A stretch of DNA of 64,000 nt, from contig NZ_CP102604.1 of the NCBI RefSeq assembly GCF_024707505.1, positions 2,356,001 through 2,420,000 of the forward strand, read 5' to 3'. The DNA is from Pantoea sp. SOD02. Lineage in GTDB: Bacteria; Pseudomonadota; Gammaproteobacteria; Enterobacterales; Enterobacteriaceae. A model generated the notes under the pieces. It ran no database searches. It was not told the origin of the DNA and worked only from the letters and a program-made list of their open reading frames with translations. Shown piece by piece: positions 47,420 to 56,586 of this stretch; within the stretch, counting starts at the first letter, position 1, and every line of letters begins with the position of its first letter. Position numbers and translations under genes: made by a program.

Positions 47420-48493
47420 TTAATCGTGCGACTCTGCCGCGCTCAACCCGAGCTGCGCGCGGATGCTGGCCGCTTGCTGCGGTTGTGCGGCGAAGTCATC
47501 GAATGCCCGATCGGCCACCGGAATGATGTGGCGACGAATAAACTCAGCCCCCTCGCGCGCGCCGGTTTCCGCCTCTTTCAGACAACATTCCCACTCAAGC
47601 ACCGCCCAGCCGTCATAATCGTACTGCGCCAATTTGCTGAAAATGGACGGGAAATCGATCTGCCCGTCACCGGGTGAGCGAAAGCGACCGGCACGATCTA
47701 TCCAGCGCTGATAACCGCCATACACGCCGCTGCGTCCGTTCGGCAGATACTCGGCATCTTTAACGTGAAACGCTTTGATGCGCTGATGGTAGATATCGAT
47801 GAACTGCAGATAGTCGATATGTTGCAAGTGCAAGTGGCTGGGATCGAACAAGATGTTGCAGCGCGGATGATGGTTCACCAACGCCAGGAAGCGTTCAAAC
47901 GTCACGCCATCATGCAGATCCTCACCGGGATGAATCTCGTAACAGACATCAATGCCGTAGCGGTCAAACTCGTCGAGCACCGGCAACCAGCGCCGCGCCA
48001 GCTCTGAGAAAGCTTCACTCAATAGCTGAGGATTGTGCGGCGGCCACGGATAGAGATACGGCCAGGCCAACGAACCGGAGAAGGTCGCGTGGGCCTGCAA
48101 TCCTAACCTGGCCGACGCGGCTGCCGCCAGCTTCACCGTCTGAATCGCCCATGCGGTGCGCTTTTCATTGTCGCCGCGCAAGGCGGCGGGTGCGAAGCCA
48201 TCGAAGGCGACATCGTGCGCTGGGTGAACAGCAATCAGCTGGCCTTCCAGGTGCGTCGATAATTCACTGATCTGCACGCCGTAGTTCGCCAGTAAACCTG
48301 TCACTTCATCGCAATAGGTTTGACTGGTTGCAGCGCGCGGCAGATCAAAAATCTTCGGGTGATTACAAGGCACTTGTAACGCCTTATAACCGAGCGCAGA
48401 AGCCCATTGCGCCAGCCCTTCCAGCGAATTAAACGGTGGCTGCGCGCCAATAAACTGCGCGAGAAAAATTCCAGGTCCTTTTACCGTTTTCAC
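47420..48493 (-). CDS. TIM-barrel sugar isomerase/epimerase
   Basis: 357 residues of the xylose-isomerase-like family. Candidate metal ligands run through the barrel: Glu in VCYEIHPGED, Asp/His in LFDPSHLHLQ, His in AFHVKDAEY and Glu in AVLEWECC. GTG 48493 is chosen because GGAGG at 48500-48504 is correctly spaced; an earlier GTG at 48499 would overlap it. It follows the NHS transporter gene by 16 bases, suggesting that the imported nucleoside, sugar or inositol-like compound is its substrate. Confidence 0.8.
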   Translation of the reverse strand: MKTVKGPGIFLAQFIGAQPPFNSLEGLAQWASALGYKALQVPCNHPKIFDLPRAATSQTYCDEVTGLLANYGVQISELSTHLEGQLIAVHPAHDVAFDGFAPAALRGDNEKRTAWAIQTVKLAAAASARLGLQAHATFSGSLAWPYLYPWPPHNPQLLSEAFSELARRWLPVLDEFDRYGIDVCYEIHPGEDLHDGVTFERFLALVNHHPRCNILFDPSHLHLQHIDYLQFIDIYHQRIKAFHVKDAEYLPNGRSGVYGGYQRWIDRAGRFRSPGDGQIDFPSIFSKLAQYDYDGWAVLEWECCLKEAETGAREGAEFIRRHIIPVADRAFDDFAAQPQQAASIRAQLGLSAAESHD

Positions 48494-48509
48494 GTACACC
48501 TCCAGTCAA

Positions 48510-49748
48510 TCAAACCTCTTCATCCCGGTATTTAAAGGTGAAGAGGAAAAGAACGGCGATCACCGCCGCCGCAATCGCGGGGATCCACCAGAATGTTGCC
48601 CAGTTTTGCGCCGTGCCTTGTCCGGCAATCAGGCGGTTGTAGAGTGCGCCGGAGATCTGCGAGCCCAGCAGCATGCCGATTCCATAGGTGAACATCACCA
48701 CCATGCTTTGCGCCTGCCCTTTCACTTTTTCCCCAGCGATGCGATCGGTGTAGATAAAGCCGACCACAAAGAAGAAGTCGTAACAGACACCGTGCAGCAG
48801 AATACCCATGTATATCAGTGCGCGGCTTTCATCGTTCATGCCCATGGCGAACAGCGCGTAACGCACAAACCACGCCACCATGCCGACCAGCAACATGTAT
48901 TTGACGCCGAGGCGGCGGAACAGCAGCGGAATCACCAGCATGAAGAATATTTCTGACATCTGACCAAAAGACATCGCGGTACTGACGTTACTCACGCCCG
49001 CATCCGCCAGCCAGGATGCGGTGTAGGCGTAATAGGTGCCGAGCGGGATGGAGATCAAGGTGGCGCAGAGCGCAAACACGAAGAAGTGACGAATTTTCAG
49101 CAGCGCGAAGGCATCCGCGCAGAACAGATCGCGCACTTTTAACGGCATACCTTTCGCCGGTGCTGGCGTATGCGGTAGCGTTAGGCTGTAGATCGCTAGC
49201 GCCACGGAACAAATCGCGGCCAGAGTGAAAATCCCGGTGCTGGAGGCGATGCCGGTGACACCGATAAAGATGCCCGCCACAATCCAACCAATGGTGCCAA
49301 ACACCCGTACTACCGGAAAACTTTTGTCACTGCTGGCCAGGCTATGAAAAGCGATGTTGTTGGAGAGCGCCAGCGTCGGCATAAAACAGAGCGTGTAGCC
49401 AAACAGCAATCCAATCAGCAGCGCACCGTTTTCGGCCACCAGCGCGGCCGGGACAAACCATAAGATCACCGCGCCCGCCAGGTTCATTACCGCCATCACC
49501 TTCTGCGAAGGAAAGAAGCGGTCGACCAACATGCCCAATACAAACGGCGACAGAATCGAGGCGATCGGCCCCGCCGAAAAGGCATCACCGATTAGCAATG
49601 ACATGTTGTGTTGCGTCATCACCAGCCCGAGCGTAACGGACCAGCTTCCCCAAATGAAAAACTGCATGAACATCATTAATGACAAGCGGGGAATCAACAG
49701 ACGCTGCTGTCTCACCGCGATTTCAGAACCTGTAGTTGTCGAAACCAT
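48510..49748 (-). CDS. MFS transporter of the nucleoside:H+ symporter family
   Basis: 412 residues with twelve membrane segments. LSLMMFMQFFIWGSWSVTLG, SPFVLGMLVDRFFPSQKVM and HGVCYDFFFVVGFIYTDR are typical of the NupG/XapB family. Real substrates of many members are unknown and need not be nucleosides; pairing with a sugar isomerase rather than nucleoside-salvage enzymes suggests a sugar or glycoside. Two palindromes lie directly upstream of its ATG. Confidence 0.85.
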   Translation of the reverse strand: MVSTTTGSEIAVRQQRLLIPRLSLMMFMQFFIWGSWSVTLGLVMTQHNMSLLIGDAFSAGPIASILSPFVLGMLVDRFFPSQKVMAVMNLAGAVILWFVPAALVAENGALLIGLLFGYTLCFMPTLALSNNIAFHSLASSDKSFPVVRVFGTIGWIVAGIFIGVTGIASSTGIFTLAAICSVALAIYSLTLPHTPAPAKGMPLKVRDLFCADAFALLKIRHFFVFALCATLISIPLGTYYAYTASWLADAGVSNVSTAMSFGQMSEIFFMLVIPLLFRRLGVKYMLLVGMVAWFVRYALFAMGMNDESRALIYMGILLHGVCYDFFFVVGFIYTDRIAGEKVKGQAQSMVVMFTYGIGMLLGSQISGALYNRLIAGQGTAQNWATFWWIPAIAAAVIAVLFLFTFKYRDEEV

Positions 49749-49766
49749 GCTGACCTCACGCCAAAA

Positions 49767-49781
49767 GAAATCGATTACATT
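49767..49781. promoter_or_regulatory. LacI-type operator, proximal
   Basis: GAAATCGATTACATT, an imperfect copy of the distal site with the same ATCGAT centre, 19 bases upstream of the transporter ATG. Confidence 0.6.
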
Positions 49782-49795
49782 CCACAGAGAAGCTA

Positions 49796-49813
49796 AAAGT
49801 AATCGATTACTTT
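49796..49813. promoter_or_regulatory. LacI-type operator, distal
   Basis: AAAGTAATCGATTACTTT, an 18-bp perfect palindrome with the central CG typical of LacI-family operators. It is 29-32 bases from the proximal copy, about three helical turns. Confidence 0.8.
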
Positions 49814-49938
49814 AAGCAGTTCTTGGTGACCGATCACAATTCTTTTACAAGCGTCTAGGCGTTGATCGATCGACTTGTATTTGAAGTGAGCGCGCGCAGC
49901 CTTGCAGATTTGCACTATCCTGTGCGGGAGAGATTTTA

Positions 49939-50349
49939 ATGACTATTCAGGGGAATAAGATGAAAGGTGCCGATAACAAGCATGAAAACAGTGCGGAAAC
50001 GTTGCTGCAAAGCGGGCATGCATGGAACGGCCAGCATATTGAACACTATCCCGTCGGTAAGCCTGAGATCACCGTAATGAAGATGACGATTCCTGCGCAT
50101 TCCGAGCTGCCGTGGCATACGCATCCGATGCCCAACACAGCCTATGTTTTATCGGGCTCGCTCACCATCGAGGACAAAGCAGGCGGCGAGACTAAAACCT
50201 TCAACGCAGGCGAAGCTTTTAATGAATCCATCGACATTGCCCATCGCGGCTTCACCACCGACCAGCCTGCCGAGCTGATCATTTTCTATGCCGGGGCTGA
50301 AGGTATGGATCTCTCCATTCCGCTTCCGGGTGAAGAAGCGGAGTATTAA
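49939..50349 (+). CDS. Small cupin-domain protein
   Basis: 136 residues with one cupin barrel. ELPWHTHPMPNTAYVLSGSLTIED gives the two-His first motif and GEAFNESIDIAHRGF the second, with His as third metal ligand. Single-domain cupins of this size bind a metal and may act as isomerases, dioxygenases or storage proteins; nothing here tells which. GGGAGAG precedes ATG 49939. Its stop overlaps that of the convergent GntR gene. Confidence 0.8.
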   Translation: MTIQGNKMKGADNKHENSAETLLQSGHAWNGQHIEHYPVGKPEITVMKMTIPAHSELPWHTHPMPNTAYVLSGSLTIEDKAGGETKTFNAGEAFNESIDIAHRGFTTDQPAELIIFYAGAEGMDLSIPLPGEEAEY

Positions 50350-51020
50350 TTATTCAGCAGCGCCTGCTTAAACGAATAGATATGCACCCGCGCCGCCTCT
50401 TCCGCCTGTTCGGCATTTCCCTGCTCCAGCGCGGCAATGATCGCTTCGTGTTCGGCGATCACTTCGTTCATGTGCGCAGCGCTGGAAAGCGTGGTGGCCC
50501 AGAAACGCTGCGCCTGCGCGTGGATAATGCTGAGAATATCGGCCAGACGACCATTGGCGGCGATATCCGCCAGCACCTGATGAAATTCGCGGTCCAGCAG
50601 CATCATCTGTTCGCGATCGCGTGAGGCGCTGGCATGGGCAATGCGCTGATTCATTTCCCGCAAATAGGCGATTTGCGCCGCATTGACCCGCTGCGAAGCC
50701 AGCCGCAAGCACAGCGCCTCATTCACCAGACGCACCTCAATTAACTCCAGCGCATCATCAATCGACAGCGGAGACACCATCACGCCCTTGCGCGGGATGA
50801 TCTGCAACAGCCCTTCCGTCTCCAGCCGATGCACCGCCTGATTCACCGGCGTTCTGCCCATCTCAAGGTCATCCATCACCTGCGCGATATTGAGATAGTC
50901 GCCCGGTTTGTAGCGCAGCGTGATCAGCCGGTGCTTGAACGCCAGATAAGCGCGCTCATTTAGCGAAATGCTCTTCGGTGTCGTCGTCGAGCTCACATTT
51001 TCAGCCATCACATTACTCAT
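50346..51020 (-). CDS. GntR-family regulator, FadR subfamily (FCD domain)
   Basis: 224 residues: winged HTH with LRYKPGDYLNIAQVMDDLEMGRTPVNQAVHRLETEG, then an all-helical FCD effector domain with EVRLVNEALCLRLA, DREFHQVLADIA and AEHEAIIAALEQG, where the Asp/His residues usually hold a metal. ATG 51020 is set by AAGGA at 51029-51033; the upstream frame is not coding. It faces away from the DUF2848-amidase operon and probably controls it. Confidence 0.9.
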   Translation of the reverse strand: MSNVMAENVSSTTTPKSISLNERAYLAFKHRLITLRYKPGDYLNIAQVMDDLEMGRTPVNQAVHRLETEGLLQIIPRKGVMVSPLSIDDALELIEVRLVNEALCLRLASQRVNAAQIAYLREMNQRIAHASASRDREQMMLLDREFHQVLADIAANGRLADILSIIHAQAQRFWATTLSSAAHMNEVIAEHEAIIAALEQGNAEQAEEAARVHIYSFKQALLNN

Positions 51021-51095
51021 CGCGCAAATCCTTATTAGGTAACTGAGACATATTACACAAAAACCTGGCATGAAAATGGCTAGATTGAAATCACA

Positions 51096-51107
51096 GTGAA
51101 ATTTCAC
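51096..51107. promoter_or_regulatory. Palindrome upstream of the DUF2848 operon, candidate GntR operator
   Basis: GTGAAATTTCAC, perfect 12-bp palindrome between the divergent GntR and DUF2848 genes, 28 bases before the ATG at 51136. Confidence 0.55.
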
Positions 51108-51135
51108 ACGCATTTCTCAACCGGAGATTTATCCC

Positions 51136-51816
51136 ATGCAATTACGATTTACGACAGATTACGCCGATGCGGCAGTACTGGATGTTGAGGTTAATCAATT
51201 TGTTATCGCGGGCTGGGTTGGACGCGATCAGGAAGCGGTGCTGCACCATATCAGGGAACTCGAAGCGCTCGGCGTGCCCGCTCCTGGTGCAGTGCCGCTG
51301 TTTTACCGCGTTGCGACCAATCAATTAAGTCAGCAAACGCAACTGGAAGTGGTCGGCGATCAGACGTCCGGTGAAGCCGAACCATTTGTGTTTTTCCATC
51401 GCGGCGAATATTGGGTTTCGCTGATTTCCGATCACACCGATCGCCATCTGGAAACTTTCAGCGTGGCGCTATCGAAACAGGCGTGCATCAAACCGGTGGC
51501 CGGTCACGCATGGCGCATGTCCGAAGTCAAAGCGCACTGGGATCAACTGGAGCTGCATGCCTGGATCAACGTCAACGGCGACTGGGTGACTTATCAGCAA
51601 GGCGCCCTCTCCTCGCTGCTGACGCCGCTCGATCTGCTAAGCCGCTATTTTGCCGCAGGCCAGGTCGAGGAAGGTTTCGCCATGTCGTGCGGCACGCTCA
51701 GCGCCATTGGCGGGATTCGTCCATCGAGTGAATTCCGCATGGCGCTGCACGATCCGGTGCTGAATCGCACGTTGGAACACACCTACATCACTGGCTCGCT
51801 GCCGGTTATTGCCTGA
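51136..51816 (+). CDS. DUF2848 family protein
   Basis: 226 residues. The sequence fits the DUF2848 family, whose function is not established. Visible features: an N-terminal half with VNQFVIAGWVGRDQEAV, a central HRGEYWVSLISDHTDR and a C-terminal SCGTLSAIGGIRPSSEF. The pattern recalls fumarylacetoacetate-hydrolase-like folds, but I cannot confirm it. No signal or membrane segment. First gene of a four-gene operon with an amidase, a ferredoxin-like protein and a transporter, so probably part of the breakdown of an imported acid or amide. Confidence 0.75.
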   Translation: MQLRFTTDYADAAVLDVEVNQFVIAGWVGRDQEAVLHHIRELEALGVPAPGAVPLFYRVATNQLSQQTQLEVVGDQTSGEAEPFVFFHRGEYWVSLISDHTDRHLETFSVALSKQACIKPVAGHAWRMSEVKAHWDQLELHAWINVNGDWVTYQQGALSSLLTPLDLLSRYFAAGQVEEGFAMSCGTLSAIGGIRPSSEFRMALHDPVLNRTLEHTYITGSLPVIA

Positions 51817-51823
51817 GGTTTCT

Positions 51824-53167
51824 ATGACAACGTTATGGCAAGCGAGCCAGCAGCTGCTCGCCGGGCAAACCAGCCCTGAAATCCTGACCCAGGATGCGCT
51901 GCGTGCCATCGCGGCGGAAAGCGGAGAAGGCAAGCGCGTCTTCACCAAAGTTTATGCCACAGATGTGCAGCAGCAGGCCTCACAAGCCGGCGCGCGCTGG
52001 CAGCAGCAACAGCCACGCAGCGCGATTGATGGTCTGCCTATCAGCATCAAAGATCTGTTCGATGTCGCCGGAGAAGTGACCACTGCCGGTTCCCGCTTGC
52101 TGAGCAATGCCAGCCAAGCCACGGCGAATGCCAGCTTAGTTGATCGACTGCAGCAGGCCGGTGCCGCCATCGTTGGCAAAACCAATATGAGCGAGTTCGC
52201 CTTCACTGGCCTCGGCGTCAATCCGCATTACGGCACGCCCGCTAATCCTTGGCAGCGTGCGCAGCAGCGCATTCCTGGCGGTTCCTCTTCCGGTGCGGCG
52301 GTGGCGGTGAGCGATGGCATGTGCCTGGCAGCCATTGGCACCGATACCGGCGGTTCGGTGCGCATTCCAGCGGCGCTGTGCGGATTAACCGGTTTTAAAC
52401 CCAGCGCCAGCCGCATCGATCAACGCGGTACGCTGCCGCTGGCGGCGTCGCTCGATAGCATCGGTGTAATCGCCCACGACGTGCGCAGCTGCTGGCTGCT
52501 CGATAGCGTTATCGCCGATCGGCCGCTGGAGATCGATGATCGGAATCTGTCGGAGGCGCATTTCGTCATCCCGCAGACGCGTGTGCTGGCTGGCCTTGAC
52601 GAATACGTCAGCGCCGCCTGGCTGCGCGCACTTGATGTGCTGCGCGCGCAGGGCGTGAAAATCACCGAGCTGCCGCTGCAAGAGCTGGCGGAACTCGACA
52701 CCATCAACGCGCGCGGCGGCATTACCGCGTGGGAAGCCTGGCAATGGCATCAGCATTACGCCCAATCTGAGCCGGAAGCTTACGATCCGCAGGTTCTGAC
52801 GCGCATTCAACGCGGCAGTTTGCTGAATGAAGAGGATGCCGCCGAACTTTACCAGCTGCGCGCCGACTGGAAACAGCGCGTCGAGCAGGCGGTTGCGCCC
52901 TTCGACGGCATATTGATGCCGACGGTGCCGCTGATCGCCCCGACGCTGGCCGAACTCGAGGATCCCGCGCGTTATATGCAGGTCAATCTGCTGATGCTGC
53001 GCAACACCAGCGTGATCAACATGCTGGATGGCTGTTCAATTTCTCTGCCTTGTCATCAGCCCGGCGCTGCGCCGGTTGGCCTGATGCTCTCTTCCACCCA
53101 TGGCAACGATGCTGCGTTACTCAGCTGGGCTGCCGCGATTGAAACCACCCTGAAACGGAGTAGCTGA
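51824..53167 (+). CDS. Amidase signature family hydrolase
   Basis: 447 residues with the complete Ser-cisSer-Lys triad: Lys76 in PISIKDLFD, Ser154 in PGGSSSGAAVAVSDG and Ser178 in GTDTGGSVRIPAA. It should hydrolyse an amide, carbamate or related bond. ATG 51824 follows TGAGG, seven bases after the DUF2848 stop. It is not GatA in function, since gatB/gatC are absent and enterobacteria lack that route. The natural substrate is unknown; the operon transporter would import it. Confidence 0.9.
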   Translation: MTTLWQASQQLLAGQTSPEILTQDALRAIAAESGEGKRVFTKVYATDVQQQASQAGARWQQQQPRSAIDGLPISIKDLFDVAGEVTTAGSRLLSNASQATANASLVDRLQQAGAAIVGKTNMSEFAFTGLGVNPHYGTPANPWQRAQQRIPGGSSSGAAVAVSDGMCLAAIGTDTGGSVRIPAALCGLTGFKPSASRIDQRGTLPLAASLDSIGVIAHDVRSCWLLDSVIADRPLEIDDRNLSEAHFVIPQTRVLAGLDEYVSAAWLRALDVLRAQGVKITELPLQELAELDTINARGGITAWEAWQWHQHYAQSEPEAYDPQVLTRIQRGSLLNEEDAAELYQLRADWKQRVEQAVAPFDGILMPTVPLIAPTLAELEDPARYMQVNLLMLRNTSVINMLDGCSISLPCHQPGAAPVGLMLSSTHGNDAALLSWAAAIETTLKRSS

Positions 53168-53169
53168 TC

Positions 53170-53805
53170 ATGACTCAACCCCACGGCATGCTGTTTGTCG
53201 CCACCAATATCGATGCTGCAGATGAAGCGGATTTCAACCAATGGTACGACCACGAACACGTTGAAGAGCGCGTGGCGATCAGCGGCTTTCTCAGCGGTAC
53301 GCGTTATCAGGCGGTGGATGCGGAACGCAAATATCTCGGCCTGTACGAAACCGCATCGCTGGAAGCCTTTACCAGCGCGGATTATCACGCCGCCTTCACG
53401 CGCCAGACCGAATGGTCGGTGAAGAATCTCAACAAGATGGTCAATCCGATGCGCCGCGTGTGCGCAATTTCACACCAGCATGGACAAGGCAGCGGCAGCC
53501 ATCTGGCGGTGCTGACGTTGAAAGCCGGTACAGATGTTGCATCGCTGGGCAACTGGCAAAACAGCGTGCAGCAAACGCCGGGCTACATCGCCTCACGTTT
53601 GCTGACGCCTGACACCACGCTGAGCTCGCCGCTGCCACGGGAAACCAGCGCGACGCGATCTATGCATCCAATGCTGCTGCTGACCTGCCGAGACGCGCAG
53701 GTGTGTAAAACCCTTGCCGCAGATGCCGCGCAGGCGCTCAACGCGGATGTACAGCTCTACTCCCTCAGCTGGCAGTTAACCAAACAGGAGATGGCTCATG
53801 GCTAA
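53170..53805 (+). CDS. Ferredoxin-like (dimeric alpha-beta barrel type) protein of unknown function
   Basis: 211 residues. Two related halves can be seen: the first with FVATNIDAADEADFNQWYDHEHVEERVAIS-like text (DHEHVEER at about 28-35) and GLYETASLEAF, the second with LAVLTLKAG and MLLLTCRDAQ. This arrangement suggests a duplicated ferredoxin-like fold, as in DUF4286/EthD-type proteins that act on small acids. No export signal. It starts 2 bases after the amidase stop and overlaps the transporter gene by eight bases. Confidence 0.7.
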   Translation: MTQPHGMLFVATNIDAADEADFNQWYDHEHVEERVAISGFLSGTRYQAVDAERKYLGLYETASLEAFTSADYHAAFTRQTEWSVKNLNKMVNPMRRVCAISHQHGQGSGSHLAVLTLKAGTDVASLGNWQNSVQQTPGYIASRLLTPDTTLSSPLPRETSATRSMHPMLLLTCRDAQVCKTLAADAAQALNADVQLYSLSWQLTKQEMAHG

Positions 53806-55111
53806 TACCGACTCAACGTTGCCGCACGCTTCCGGCGCGCGCGCCAGCCACAGCAAAACCGGTCGTCTCGCGGCGGCCAGCTCCATCGGTACCGCGCTGG
53901 AGTGGTATGACTTCACGGTCTACAACATCATGGCGGCGCTGGTGTTTAACCACGTGTTTTTCCCCAGCTTCGATCCGCTGGTCGGCACTATTCTGGCGTT
54001 TTCCACCTATGCGGTCGGCTACATCTCCCGTCCGGTGGGCGGCTTTATCTTTGGTCATCTCGGCGATGTCGCCGGGCGCAAAGCGGTATTGATCACCACA
54101 TTAGTGATTATGGGCGTCACCACCGCGCTGATGGGCCTGCTGCCCGGCTATGCGGTGTGGGGCATCTGGAGTCCGGTGCTGTTGGTGGCCTTGCGCTTTA
54201 TTCAGGGCATTGCATTAGGCGGCGAATGGGCTGGTGCGGTGTTGCTGTCGATGGAGCATGGCGATGCCAACAAGCGTGGTCGAAACGCCTCGTTTGCACA
54301 GGTGGGTCCATCGTGCGGTACCTTGATTGGTACCGGATTTATCACGCTGGTGACGGTGGCGTTGAGCGGTGAGCAATTCCAGGAATGGGGATGGCGCATT
54401 CCGTTCCTGCTCAGTCTGCTGCTGGTGATGTTTGGTTTATGGCTGCGTCGCGGCGTGGAAGAGACCCCAACCTTTGTCGCGATGCAGCAGGCGGAGAAAA
54501 CCACGCATACGCCGCTCAAAGAGGTGTTTGTGCGCTATCCGCGCGAGCTACTGATCGCGGGCGGTTCACGCATTGGTTCCGACGTACTGTATGCGCTGGT
54601 GGTGGTGTTCACTCTCACTTACGTCACCACGGTGCTGCAGCTGCCGCGTCCGCTGGCGTTGATGGCCACCATGCTCGGTGCGATCGGCAATGCCATCACG
54701 GTGCCGATGTTCGGCGCGCTCTCCGACAAGCTCGGCCGTCGTCCGGTTTACATTGCCGGGGCGCTGCTGGCGATCGTCTGGTCGTTTGTGTTCTTTGTGC
54801 TGCTGGATAGCTCACAGCCGGTGCTAATCGTGCTGGCGGTGATTGGCGGCTTGCTGATTCACGCGGTGATGTACGGACCGCAGGCGGCATTTGTCACCGA
54901 GCAGTTCCCCAGCCACGTACGCTACGCCGGATCGTCACTGGCTTACACGCTGGCGGGCATCATCGGCGGCGGCTTTGCGCCCTTAATCATTACGACCTTG
55001 TATAAAGAGATGGGCAGCACGATGTGGGTATCGCTGTATGTCAGCCTGGCGTTGCTGATCACGCTATTTGCGCTGTGGAAGGCGAAAGAGACCGCGCATC
55101 GCCCGCTTTAA
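53798..55111 (+). CDS. MFS metabolite:H+ symporter (MHS family)
   Basis: 437 residues. ASSIGTALEWYDFTVYNIMAA and GGFIFGHLGDVAGRKA are signatures of the metabolite:H+ symporter family (KgtP, ProP, ShiA relatives), which import carboxylates, betaines or shikimate. It ends the DUF2848 operon and likely supplies the amidase substrate. The C-terminal TAHRPL leaves no coiled coil, so ProP-type osmosensing is unlikely. Confidence 0.87.
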   Translation: MANTDSTLPHASGARASHSKTGRLAAASSIGTALEWYDFTVYNIMAALVFNHVFFPSFDPLVGTILAFSTYAVGYISRPVGGFIFGHLGDVAGRKAVLITTLVIMGVTTALMGLLPGYAVWGIWSPVLLVALRFIQGIALGGEWAGAVLLSMEHGDANKRGRNASFAQVGPSCGTLIGTGFITLVTVALSGEQFQEWGWRIPFLLSLLLVMFGLWLRRGVEETPTFVAMQQAEKTTHTPLKEVFVRYPRELLIAGGSRIGSDVLYALVVVFTLTYVTTVLQLPRPLALMATMLGAIGNAITVPMFGALSDKLGRRPVYIAGALLAIVWSFVFFVLLDSSQPVLIVLAVIGGLLIHAVMYGPQAAFVTEQFPSHVRYAGSSLAYTLAGIIGGGFAPLIITTLYKEMGSTMWVSLYVSLALLITLFALWKAKETAHRPL

Positions 55112-55185
55112 TCAGACAGGTGTTTGGCGAGGGATTGCCAGACTTCAGCAGAGGAGAACAACAAGGCGCGGCACGCGCGACCCTA

Positions 55186-55389
55186 TTAGTGCAGTTTTTT
55201 CGCCAGAATACGAATGGCTTTATCGCAGGCAACTTTGGTTTTGCTATCGGTGGAACGCAAACTCAGGCGATACAACGCGCCAATAAGTTCCTGAACGGTA
55301 AGCGCTTCATCAGGACGAAGGATACGAGTCACCACCCTTCCCACCAATGCGCGAATCTCTTCCGTAATATCTGAATCTTCGTCTTTCAC
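55186..55389 (-). CDS. Small AriR/YmgB-like helical regulator
   Basis: 67 residues, start GTG 55389 after GGAGGG. The pattern EEIRALVGRVVTRIL...ELIGALYRLS...DKAIRILAKKL, two helices with a spaced third, resembles the AriR/YmgB connector family that in E. coli affects biofilm and acid tolerance. The match is by pattern, not by strong identity. Isolated between the MFS and TetR genes. Confidence 0.6.
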   Translation of the reverse strand: MKDEDSDITEEIRALVGRVVTRILRPDEALTVQELIGALYRLSLRSTDSKTKVACDKAIRILAKKLH

Positions 55390-55450
55390 TTGCCCTCCGG
55401 CTTTACGCTTCGCTTATTTAGGAAGTATCCGCCTCCTAATTAGACAAATT

Positions 55451-56068
55451 TTAGTCCAGCAGCTTCATTACTAACTTGATGGTCTCAGGTTCATCTTTTA
55501 CATCCGTGATCTTGCCCACAACGCGCATGCCAAAGGCGATACAGAGGATCAATCCTGCGGCGGTATCAACATCCAGATTGGGCGTGACCGATCCATCTTC
55601 CTGGCCCTGTTTGAGTAACGAGGCGAGGAAGTTTTTATTGCGTATGACCGCTTCACTGACCAGTTGCGAGAGATCGTCATCCAGCACCTGTAGCTCCACC
55701 GCGCTGCCCACCACTAAACAGCCGGTGCGACCTTCCACCGCCCGCGCGGAATCGAGGTAAAACTGCAGCAGCTCGCTGAGCTTCTCGCGGCCGGTGGTGA
55801 ACTGCGCCAGACGCTGACGCAGATCGGCATTGCGCACCGAAAGGTAGCGTTCAAACACCAGCAGAAACAGGCTGCGCTTATCTTTGAAAGCCTTGTAGAT
55901 GCTGCCCGCCGTCAGCCCCATCGCCTCGCCCAAATCATTCAGAGAAGCGGCATGAAAACCCTTTTGACGAAAAACGATCATGGCTTTGTCCAGAGCCTGT
56001 TCGATATCGAACTCTCTTGGGCGGCCACGCTCTCTGCTTTTCGTGTCGGTGGTTTGCGTTTTGCTCAT
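55451..56068 (-). CDS. TetR-family repressor
   Basis: About 205 residues. TetR HTH in GFHAASLNDLGEAMGLTAGSIYKAFKDKRSLF, and a C-terminal ligand domain of the TetR_C_11-like type (EGRTGCLVVGSAVEL). RGRPREFD precedes the HTH. ATG 56068 (MSKTQTTDTK) is chosen; ATG 56080 is possible and neither has a clear ribosome site. The regulated gene is not evident: candidates are the regulator itself or genes elsewhere, as no divergent operon starts next to it. Confidence 0.88.
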   Translation of the reverse strand: MSKTQTTDTKSRERGRPREFDIEQALDKAMIVFRQKGFHAASLNDLGEAMGLTAGSIYKAFKDKRSLFLLVFERYLSVRNADLRQRLAQFTTGREKLSELLQFYLDSARAVEGRTGCLVVGSAVELQVLDDDLSQLVSEAVIRNKNFLASLLKQGQEDGSVTPNLDVDTAAGLILCIAFGMRVVGKITDVKDEPETIKLVMKLLD

Positions 56069-56365
56069 AGCGGATGGCATTGGGTAATGCGGGTTTCCAA
56101 AAGTTGACGGAAATGTCTTATCGGCGGTTACTATATCGCAACAAACCACTGCATGTATAGCCAGGTAAGCATAATGCTTTATAGAGCAATAAGTTAGCTT
56201 GTAAAGCCTGCCTTTATTACCGCTCCACCTCACGCAATTTCAAATCTTCGAGTCAGCTCACAGCCCTGCCAGGCAAAGCGCAAATCCTGTGCCAGAATTA
56301 ATGCACCCGCTGGCATCAGGCCAGCAAAGGCGAGCACACAGTAACCACTAACCAGGGAGTTCGAC

Positions 56366-56575
56366 ATGAACGAAGATCGTATTAGCGGCAACTGGAAGCA
56401 GTTCAAAGGGAAAGTGAAGGAAAAATGGGGCGACCTGACTGATGATGATATGACCGTGGTCGAAGGAAAACGCGATCAGCTGGTCGGTAAAATCCAGGAA
56501 CGCTACGGTTATGAAAAAGACCGTGCGGAGAAAGAAGTCAAAGAGTGGGAAGATTCGAATAAGTTCCACTGGTAA
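56366..56575 (+). CDS. yjbJ: CsbD-family stress protein YjbJ
   Basis: 69 residues, very close to E. coli YjbJ: NWKQFKGKVKEKWGDLTDDD and GKIQERYGYEKDRAEKEV. Small, hydrophilic and highly charged, abundant in stationary phase and under osmotic stress in E. coli; molecular role unknown. CAGGGAG precedes the ATG. A 10-bp hairpin follows the stop. Confidence 0.95.
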   Translation: MNEDRISGNWKQFKGKVKEKWGDLTDDDMTVVEGKRDQLVGKIQERYGYEKDRAEKEVKEWEDSNKFHW

Positions 56576-56586
56576 ATCCTGACGTT

